Shown one piece after another: positions 1-5,713 of a stretch of 57,734 nt of DNA (position 1 is its first letter; each line of letters starts with the position of its first letter). Source of the DNA: Bacteroidales bacterium (GTDB taxonomy: Bacteria; Bacteroidota; Bacteroidia; Bacteroidales; F082); the NCBI GenBank assembly GCA_017965765.1, contig JAGCPJ010000051.1, positions 1 through 57,734 on the forward strand, written 5' to 3'. The position numbers were made by a program, and so were the translations under genes. The notes beneath the pieces are model-generated. The model had not been told where the DNA came from and made no database searches. It saw only the letters and a program-made list of their open reading frames with translations.

Positions 1-909
1 AAAAGCACCTGCAAGAATGAAGTTGTTCACGCCGCTTCCGATGGTGTCACAAGGACTGTGGTAGCATGGATGTTGAGAGAGATACTCAGTGTCGCCAAGA
101 TAAAGGGCGGGATACTGGTATGAGCAAAACCGAATGTGGTCACCCCTAGTGGTTTCTCCTCCTGTTCTCCAGCATGTTGGCGTCTCGGGCAGATACAGAT
201 TGGCTACAGAGTAATAATAATCGTATAATTTTCTGTTGAGATGATAGCATGCAGTGAACATCTTCACGGTGTCGAGTTCCGGAGGATACCATCCGATCAT
301 GTCGAGATTGAAGACGCCAAGGATGCTCTTGTCCTGACGGGCACATTCTTTGGCATATCCCATGCTTCCTATGAGTCCATTTTCCTCATCATTGAAATTG
401 ATGTAAATGATGGATCGATCCAATGCATATTGGCTTAAGATACGAGCTGCTTCAAGTACGCCAGCGGTGCCAGATGCATTATCGTCGGCTCCGGGACCGC
501 TTGGATGGTCATAATGCGAGGAGATGACGATGTATTCGTCAGGATATACCGTTCCGGGTTGAATGGCGACAACATTGCCCGCTTCAAGCCAATTGTTCTC
601 TTCGTCAACAAAGTAATGGACCGATGTTTCCAACCCCAGTTCCTCGTATTGTTCAACAAGCCAGTTCTGCGTCAGCAACGCTTCGGGAGAATAGGCCTCT
701 CGGATGAATTGTTGCATCCACGCGATGCTATTGTAAAGGTTGATGGTGTCCACTTGGTCAATCATGGCTTGGATTTCGGGGTTGATTTCAGTGACTTTGG
801 GATAGGTCTGTGCCCGATTGCCTTGGTGATCGATGGGTTCCCAATGGAATTGCGCCTTCATGGTGGAGGCGGCAATCAAGAGAATGCTAAGAAAGAGGGT
901 TTTTTTCAT
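1..909 (-). CDS. M28-family zinc aminopeptidase, secreted (3' end outside window)
   Basis: The reading frame is open from the ATG at 909 to the window edge, giving 303 residues without a stop, so the gene is cut by the window. Residues 1-20 are a signal peptide (MKKTLFLSILL...MKAQ). The zinc-site pattern of M28 peptidases is visible: SHYDHP (His132), GADDNASG (Asp142), NDEENG (Glu175/176), NLDMIGW (Asp203) and HPCYHSPCDT near residue 288. Such enzymes remove N-terminal residues from peptides outside the cytoplasm, using two zinc ions. The start overlaps the end of the upstream nitrilase gene by 23 bases. I keep this start because it carries the signal peptide. The specific substrate is not readable; family call is firm. 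Confidence 0.9.
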   Translation of the reverse strand, partial: MKKTLFLSILLIAASTMKAQFHWEPIDHQGNRAQTYPKVTEINPEIQAMIDQVDTINLYNSIAWMQQFIREAYSPEALLTQNWLVEQYEELGLETSVHYFVDEENNWLEAGNVVAIQPGTVYPDEYIVISSHYDHPSGPGADDNASGTAGVLEAARILSQYALDRSIIYINFNDEENGLIGSMGYAKECARQDKSILGVFNLDMIGWYPPELDTVKMFTACYHLNRKLYDYYYSVANLYLPETPTCWRTGGETTRGDHIRFCSYQYPALYLGDTEYLSQHPCYHSPCDTIGSGVNNFILAGAF

Positions 910-1714
910 GATTAAAATGATTTGTATGGGTGCAAAACGAATCCCAATCTTTTCCGACGGGGAATTTTTCGCGGAAGTGCTGGAGTGCTTCGTAATCGAG
1001 GGCAAAAGAAAGCACGGTTTCTTGGTCGGGCTCGGCTAGGCAAAGGATCTCACCCCGGGCGTTGATCATCTGCGACTTGCCGTTATAATGCACGCCTTCG
1101 GGATCGTCGCCGATGCGGTTCACGCCGATATAATAGGTTTGGTTCTCGATGGCTCGGGCCTTCAGCAGCGTATTCCATACCTCAATCCTCGATTCGGGGA
1201 AGTTGGCCAGATAGAGGCCCAAATCGTAATCGTAAACTCCGTTCTGATAGTGGTTCCTAGCCCATAAAGGGAAACGGATGTCATAGCAGATCATCGGCTT
1301 GATTTTCCAGCCTTTGAGCTCAACAACCAGGGGTGCTTTACCGGGTTCGATGGGCTCCTTTTCACCCCCGATTGCGAAGGTGTGCCGTTTGTTATACAAC
1401 GCATAGCTGCCATCGGGACGCATCCACACCAAGCTGTTATGGTAATGGCCATCTATATTAAGAAGCATAGTGCCACAAATCACGGCATTCAACTCCTGGG
1501 CTTTGTTGCTCAGCCAGTTCATGGTAGGGCCGTCCTGTGTTTCGGCAAACTTTAGAGGATCCACTGGAAACCCCGTGTTGAAGGTCTCGGGAAGCAACAC
1601 CAGATCTGCACCAGTGGGCACTTCTTTCAATAGCTGATCGAAATGCGTGCGGTTACCGTCAGGGTCTTCCCAACGGAGATCGGCTTGGATAAGAGAGATT
1701 CGCAGCTCACTCAT
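887..1714 (-). CDS. Nitrilase-superfamily amidohydrolase, omega-amidase (YafV-like)
   Basis: The 275-residue protein has the complete nitrilase triad: Glu43 in LLPETFNTGF, Lys109 in LYNKRHTF and Cys143 in MICYDIRFPLW. Length and motif spacing fit the YafV/Nit2 branch, which hydrolyses alpha-ketoglutaramate and related omega-amides to the keto acid and ammonia, cleaning up side products of glutamine transamination. No signal peptide, so cytoplasmic. It starts 3 bases after the DUF5683 gene ends and overlaps the M28 peptidase start by 23 bases, so it sits inside a minus-strand run. Substrate assignment is by family resemblance only. Confidence 0.88.
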   Translation of the reverse strand: MSELRISLIQADLRWEDPDGNRTHFDQLLKEVPTGADLVLLPETFNTGFPVDPLKFAETQDGPTMNWLSNKAQELNAVICGTMLLNIDGHYHNSLVWMRPDGSYALYNKRHTFAIGGEKEPIEPGKAPLVVELKGWKIKPMICYDIRFPLWARNHYQNGVYDYDLGLYLANFPESRIEVWNTLLKARAIENQTYYIGVNRIGDDPEGVHYNGKSQMINARGEILCLAEPDQETVLSFALDYEALQHFREKFPVGKDWDSFCTHTNHFNHEKNPLS

Positions 1715-1717
1715 AGA

Positions 1718-2479
1718 TCAAAAACCGATATGCATCGATAGGCCCATCACGGGAGCGCTGGTTTCGGGGGTGTGAATATAGGTGAAGCTGGGAGAAATGT
1801 TCATCTGGAGGCTTGTTTGCCGTCCCCGAATATCCTGATAGTACATGTTTTTGATCTTAGCGACATGGACCGCATCGAAGATATTCCAGACGTTGTAAGC
1901 AGCCAACAGTGCAGTACTTAGCAAAACAGCTGTAGGGTCTGGATAGAAAGAATTGGAGCCATTAGGGCCAACGTGTGACGTCCCTACGATAGACACCACC
2001 CATGCCATGGAACCCAAGATGTATCCTCCAAAGATCGCTGCGCCCCGTCCCCATTCATCGCATATTCCTTGACCAAGGCCTGGAATCAGCCACGATGCCA
2101 CGCCAGACAATGTTGGGTTATAAGGATCACCAAATTGCCGGGTATAGATGCGATGATTATATAGTTTTTTGTAATCCCTGTAACGCATTCCTTCAGAGAC
2201 GTATGGTTGGGGTTTGTAAGGTTCTCCAGTTGGGGTGGAATCGACGGAAAATACTTCGTTTTTGCCGTTTTCGTAACGAATGAGGAGGACATTCGTTTTA
2301 TTCAACACGTATGTTGGACCTTCCTGATTCTCGAAATCCAGATATTTGATTTCGGTTTCGGTAATTTCAAGGACTTTAGCTTGGATGTCCTTGCCTTCTT
2401 TAGTGACGATGATGTCTTGTGCCTTTAGGGTTCCTGCGATGGGAAGTAACAGGATGCAAACAATCAAAAGCTTTTTCAT
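1718..2479 (-). CDS. DUF5683-type secreted/membrane protein
   Basis: I place the start at the ATG at 2479 (MKKLLIVCILLLPIAG), which gives a clean signal peptide and 253 residues. An upstream ATG at 2509 would add ten Arg/Thr-rich residues ahead of it. After the signal, residues 20-75 have the strand-rich pattern of Bacteroidota proteins described as sensing or binding (IIVTKEGKDIQAKVLEI). The C-terminal half has a glycine-rich membrane region (SWLIPGLGQG, then GGYILGSMAWV) and a second hydrophobic segment with AAYNVWNIFDAVH, the typical DUF5683 layout. Function is unknown. The nitrilase gene starts 3 bases downstream. Confidence 0.7.
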   Translation of the reverse strand: MKKLLIVCILLLPIAGTLKAQDIIVTKEGKDIQAKVLEITETEIKYLDFENQEGPTYVLNKTNVLLIRYENGKNEVFSVDSTPTGEPYKPQPYVSEGMRYRDYKKLYNHRIYTRQFGDPYNPTLSGVASWLIPGLGQGICDEWGRGAAIFGGYILGSMAWVVSIVGTSHVGPNGSNSFYPDPTAVLLSTALLAAYNVWNIFDAVHVAKIKNMYYQDIRGRQTSLQMNISPSFTYIHTPETSAPVMGLSMHIGF

Positions 2480-2531
2480 GGGTAAAGCCCTGGTCCGTGT
2501 CGGGCGCAACGTTTAGTTTAGTATTGCAAAG

Positions 2532-3038
2532 CTAAGCTTTTTTTTGAAATGCCATCCGTTCGTCGCCATTTAATAGATGGATGATGCCGCAATACTGGTA
2601 CCCGTGTTTCTCTAGACCTTTACGCATGATGATGTTGGCCTCGTGGGTGTCGATGCGAATGTTTTTGGCAATGCTTTCGCTGAAATCCAAAACAGCATCC
2701 AAAATACCGTGGGATTCGGGGGTGCTGGCGATGCGGTGGATGACATGGTAGGGCTCATCGTCAAGCCACTGGCCGTCATAGATGACTTTATAGGTGATGT
2801 CGGGGCCAGGGATCAAGGCAAAGGTGCCGACGATGACGCCAGTTTGGTCTGCCATCACATAGCTACAGCCTTGTTCGATATCGTGGATGAACTTCTCATC
2901 GTAGGGATAGCCGTCGGGCCACTGGAATGTGTTGCCGTAGCTCCGCATGATTTCTCTTGCTTGATCCCGAAGGTTAAGGATCCGTGGGAGATCCTCCATC
3001 GTGGCCTGGAGGATGGCGTAAGGTGTAAGAGTGCTCAT
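2532..3038 (-). CDS. GNAT-family N-acetyltransferase
   Basis: A 168-residue protein of GNAT length and layout. The N-terminal segment ILQATMEDLPRILNLRDQA is the usual first strand and helix. A central strand YVMADQTGVIVGTFALIP is followed by HRIASTPESHGILDAVLDF, the acetyl-CoA binding region, and a C-terminal part with KHGYQYCGIIHL. GNAT enzymes move an acetyl group from acetyl-CoA to an amine; the acceptor cannot be told here. It overlaps the upstream AlkD-like gene by 4 bases (ATGA), so the two are likely translated together. Confidence 0.85.
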   Translation of the reverse strand: MSTLTPYAILQATMEDLPRILNLRDQAREIMRSYGNTFQWPDGYPYDEKFIHDIEQGCSYVMADQTGVIVGTFALIPGPDITYKVIYDGQWLDDEPYHVIHRIASTPESHGILDAVLDFSESIAKNIRIDTHEANIIMRKGLEKHGYQYCGIIHLLNGDERMAFQKKA

Positions 3039-3757
3039 GGTTTCAAATACTTAAGGCGTTCGTCTTCCGTAAACTTCTCAATGGCATACCGCAACATGGT
3101 GCGGGGCATGGTCCGGTAACGACCACTGAGCCAATCTTTTAGCCGCTGCTCATCACGTTTGCCGGCTTCGCGGAGCAGCCAGCCGACGGCCTTTTGCAAA
3201 AGATCATGCAAAGGTTGGGGCTTCTCCAAGAAGATCTCCGCGATAGCGTAGGTGTCATCCAGCTGATCGTGTCTTAAGAACTGCATGGTGCTCACCATCC
3301 CGATGCGTTGTTCCCAAATCGTTTTGCCGTCGCGGGAGAGGTCGTAAAGCAGGGTTCTATCTTTGTCCAAAAGCCATGTGCCGAGTAGCTCGTAGCAAGA
3401 GAGATCTACCAAATCCCAATTGTTAATGAACTCAGTGTGAGATAGATAGAAATCAACACATTGTTTTTGCAGCCCTACATCTTTCTTGGCATGCTTGAAC
3501 TGTTGCACCAAGGTCAGTAGGGCCGCCAAACGTAACTCATGGTATTCCGATTGGATGCAGGTCTCCAAGTCATCGAACGAGGTCGTCTGCCAACATTGTT
3601 TCACCACCTCGCGGGTGACAGGCACCTTGATCCCCAAGAACTTGTCGCCTTCGCCATATTGCCCTTTCCCCGTCTTGAAAAAGCGCGATAGGTTAACGGC
3701 TTGGACTGGGTCTTGTTTGGCGAGGATAGATTCGTATAATGCATTGCTTTTCATCAC
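3035..3757 (-). CDS. DNA alkylation repair protein (AlkD-like HEAT-repeat glycosylase)
   Basis: A 240-residue, all-helical protein. Recognisable family segments are GEGDKFLGIKVP near residues 36-47, a helix pair with YHELRLAALLTLVQQF, NNWDLVDLSCYELLG, and the C-terminal RDEQRLKDWLSGRYRTMPRTMLRYAIEKF. AlkD-type proteins remove positively charged alkylated bases (3-methyladenine, 7-methylguanine) by wrapping DNA in HEAT-like repeats. The aspartate in WDLVD corresponds to the residue the family needs for catalysis. The start could be the ATG at 3757 or the next codon at 3754. It lies 12 bases after the acyltransferase gene and overlaps the GNAT gene by 4 bases. Confidence 0.87.
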   Translation of the reverse strand: MMKSNALYESILAKQDPVQAVNLSRFFKTGKGQYGEGDKFLGIKVPVTREVVKQCWQTTSFDDLETCIQSEYHELRLAALLTLVQQFKHAKKDVGLQKQCVDFYLSHTEFINNWDLVDLSCYELLGTWLLDKDRTLLYDLSRDGKTIWEQRIGMVSTMQFLRHDQLDDTYAIAEIFLEKPQPLHDLLQKAVGWLLREAGKRDEQRLKDWLSGRYRTMPRTMLRYAIEKFTEDERLKYLKP

Positions 3758-3769
3758 AATGCAAAGATA

Positions 3770-4882
3770 TTATTTTTTCTTTATCCCCAATACACACCAC
3801 CTCACAAATGGGATCCTCCGGAGGATTTCATAGATGGCGGGCGAGAGCAGCATCACAGCCACGAAGAGGATGACGTACATCATCCAAGGGGCTAGGGTGG
3901 TGTACATCTTCATCATGTAACCGAAGGAGGCGATCACCAGATAATGGACGATGTAGATGCCATAGCTGGAGCGTGTCATGTAGGTCGCAAAAGGACTGGT
4001 CTTGTCTGCCCAAGCCTTGAAGCAGCCCAGCATGGCGAGGATGGCGAACCAAGCAAAGAGGTTGCAGAGCCAGCCTTTCAGCACGATGGGATCGGTGTCG
4101 TTCTTGCCATACATCACGATGGTGAAATAGGTGCCTGTGACCAAGGCAAGCATCAGCAGGGGAAGATGTATTTTGGCGAGTCGGTCTTGTACGGCATCGT
4201 GTGAAAAGACGAAGTATCCCAATAGGAAAGGCACAAAATAAGCCAGGGGACGGTAGAGATTCCACAAGCCGTCGGCGCTCTCTGGATTAGGATGAGAGAT
4301 GGAGCACTGTGCGCCTGCCCAAACGAGAAGGAAACCAACCACTACCAGCGCGATGGTAAGTCCCATGGATTCTTTTTGGAAGAGTTTGCCCACTGCGTTG
4401 TGCAGCTTGCCTTTCTCGATGACTTTGATCAGTACAAGAATCAACGAAAACAGCCACAAATCCTGAATGAACCAAAGTGGTCCTATGCCGCTGAAGGCGC
4501 GAAGAAAGTGCTTGACGGGTTGAGGTACGGCGGTCAAGACGTCCACACCAGCCACCTGAGTGTTGAAATAGCCTGTCATCCATTGAAATACCAAAAGGCC
4601 AATTGTGGCGGGAACCAACAACTTGCGGGTGCGACTCTTGATGAACTGCCCGTTGGTCTGCTTGTCGAGCGCATACTTTGAACTGATGCCGGCCACCACA
4701 AACAGTAACATCATGAACCAGGGATAGAGCATCGACATGATGCAGTCCCAAGGCTGGTCCTCATAGAAACCGCCGATGCCGCCGAACACGCCTTTGGCAT
4801 TGTAAAAATAGATGACGTGGTAAAACAATACCAACAACACCGTCACCCAACGGATGTTGTCCAAAAAATGTTTGCGTTCCAT
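3770..4882 (-). CDS. Acyltransferase family 3 integral membrane protein
   Basis: A 370-residue protein with about ten hydrophobic segments. The first (DNIRWVTVLLVLFYHVIYF) carries the conserved histidine of acyltransferase-3 proteins. These enzymes pass acetyl or other acyl groups across the inner membrane to sugars of surface glycans; closest resemblance is to the OpgC/MdoC branch. The segment SKYALDKQTNGQFIKSRTRKLLVPA, with basic residues at the membrane face, is also typical. The gene starts 2 bases after the AbrB-type gene ends and ends 12 bases before the AlkD-like gene. The acceptor glycan is unknown. Confidence 0.85.
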   Translation of the reverse strand: MERKHFLDNIRWVTVLLVLFYHVIYFYNAKGVFGGIGGFYEDQPWDCIMSMLYPWFMMLLFVVAGISSKYALDKQTNGQFIKSRTRKLLVPATIGLLVFQWMTGYFNTQVAGVDVLTAVPQPVKHFLRAFSGIGPLWFIQDLWLFSLILVLIKVIEKGKLHNAVGKLFQKESMGLTIALVVVGFLLVWAGAQCSISHPNPESADGLWNLYRPLAYFVPFLLGYFVFSHDAVQDRLAKIHLPLLMLALVTGTYFTIVMYGKNDTDPIVLKGWLCNLFAWFAILAMLGCFKAWADKTSPFATYMTRSSYGIYIVHYLVIASFGYMMKMYTTLAPWMMYVILFVAVMLLSPAIYEILRRIPFVRWCVLGIKKK

Positions 4883-4884
4883 AA

Positions 4885-5088
4885 CTAGTCCTTGTTTAAC
4901 ACTTCGTTGATTTTGTCTTGAAAGATTTCGGTTTTAAGGATGGCCATACCCTTCTTGTCGCCGAGTACCAATAAGCTGTCACCAGCCTTGATGCCATAGA
5001 TCTCACGAGCCTCCTTGGGGATGACGATTTGTCCGCGGTCGCCAACCTTGACAACCCCGAAAATGTATTTGCCTTGTTCTTCTAACAT
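4885..5088 (-). CDS. AbrB/MazE/SpoVT-type DNA-binding protein
   Basis: A 67-residue protein that is essentially one swapped-hairpin AbrB domain: VGDRGQIVIPKEAREIYGIKAGDSLLVLGDKKG. The pattern RGQIVIPKE...GIKAGD is diagnostic. Such proteins bind DNA as dimers, either as autoregulating antitoxins or as transition-state regulators. No toxin gene adjoins it: the next gene, 2 bases downstream, is an acyltransferase. A small stand-alone regulator of this operon is therefore the simplest reading. A -7 box lies upstream at 5126-5133. Confidence 0.9.
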   Translation of the reverse strand: MLEEQGKYIFGVVKVGDRGQIVIPKEAREIYGIKAGDSLLVLGDKKGMAILKTEIFQDKINEVLNKD

Positions 5089-5125
5089 AACTAATGTGAT
5101 TTGTGTGAAAAATCATATTTTTCTG

Positions 5126-5133
5126 CAAAAATA
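5126..5133 (-). promoter_or_regulatory. Bacteroidota -7 box for the AbrB-type gene run
   Basis: On the minus strand the sequence reads TATTTTTG followed by C, matching TAnnTTTG. It lies 38 bases before the AbrB-type start and just downstream of the terminator at 5154-5193, so it probably starts the co-directional run that ends off the left edge. Confidence 0.6.
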
Positions 5134-5153
5134 CACTTTTCTTAATAATGGGC

Positions 5154-5193
5154 AAAAAAATGCGTCAAGTTTTACACCTGACGCATTTTTTTT
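5154..5193 (-). terminator. Rho-independent terminator after the repeat-protein gene
   Basis: A perfect 14-bp inverted repeat, AAAAAAATGCGTCA and TGACGCATTTTTTT, separated by 11 bases. The A and T tracts make it active in either direction. It lies 21 bases past the stop codon of the 5214-5630 gene and isolates it from the AbrB-type promoter. Confidence 0.85.
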
Positions 5194-5213
5194 GGTTGTG
5201 CTGTGCTTTCTTT

Positions 5214-5630
5214 CTAATAAAACGGGAAGAAGAAGAAATAAGCAGCTACTCTTTCACGAGGAATGCCCTGTGCTCTGCCGATGCTGGAACCGGAGCTATT
5301 GCGAACGGTCCCGTCGTTTTCGACCTTTCCGATGCTGGAACCGGAGCTGTTGCGCACCGTGCCGTCGTTGTCAAGTTTTCCGATGCTGGAGCCAGAGCTA
5401 TTGCGGATGGTGCCGTCGCGATCGATCTTTCCGATGCTGGCTCCCGAACTATTGCGGATGGTGCCGTCGTTGTCGAAATGACCGACGCTGGCGCCGCTAG
5501 AGTTACGGATGGTTCCATTGTCTTCAATCTTTCCGCAGCTTGAGCCGCTGCTGTTATATACGGTCTGGGCAGATACTGTAGTGGCTATCACCGTGGCTAA
5601 GGCCAAGAATAAGATTCGTAACGCTTTCAT
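5214..5630 (-). CDS. Secreted five-fold repeat protein (beta-flower type)
   Basis: The 138-residue product has a signal peptide (MKALRILFLALATVIATTVSA) followed by six units of 17 residues, the last one diverged, at residues 23-124. The unit is T-[IV]-[RY]-N-S-S-G-[AS]-S-[ICV]-G-K-[ILV]-x-[DN]-[DN]-G. This matches the small Bacteroidota proteins described as five-fold beta-flower proteins, in which each unit forms a blade. The C-terminus is strikingly aromatic (AAYFFFFPFY), a possible membrane- or partner-binding tail. Function is unknown. The gene stands alone: GH78 ends 83 bases upstream and a strong terminator follows. Confidence 0.75.
   Translation of the reverse strand: MKALRILFLALATVIATTVSAQTVYNSSGSSCGKIEDNGTIRNSSGASVGHFDNDGTIRNSSGASIGKIDRDGTIRNSSGSSIGKLDNDGTVRNSSGSSIGKVENDGTVRNSSGSSIGRAQGIPRERVAAYFFFFPFY
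5259..5564. repeat. Six tandem 51-bp units inside the repeat-protein gene
   Basis: The DNA for the 17-residue units repeats every 51 bases with high identity; the phrase CCGATGCTGGA(A/G)CC(G/A)GAGCTATTGCG recurs in shortened form on the plus strand. Because the period is a multiple of three, unit gain or loss would keep the frame. The same repetition keeps several antisense frames open, so those ORFs are not real genes. Confidence 0.9.
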
Positions 5631-5713
5631 TTTACTTTGTTTTTAGGGTTTCAGATTCGGTATAACATAAGAAAAACCATCAAAAATCATTCCAATCAGA
5701 GCGCCTTAAATGC

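Noticed and set aside
4885-5088. Antitoxin of a toxin-antitoxin pair
   Set aside because: The adjoining gene is a large membrane acyltransferase, not a toxin.
5246-5543. Several open frames on both strands over the 51-bp repeats
   Set aside because: The repeat period is a multiple of three, so all frames stay open; only the minus-strand frame with a signal peptide is a real gene.
5259-5564. CRISPR-like tandem array
   Set aside because: Units are contiguous with no unique spacers and encode a protein repeat; no cas genes are nearby.
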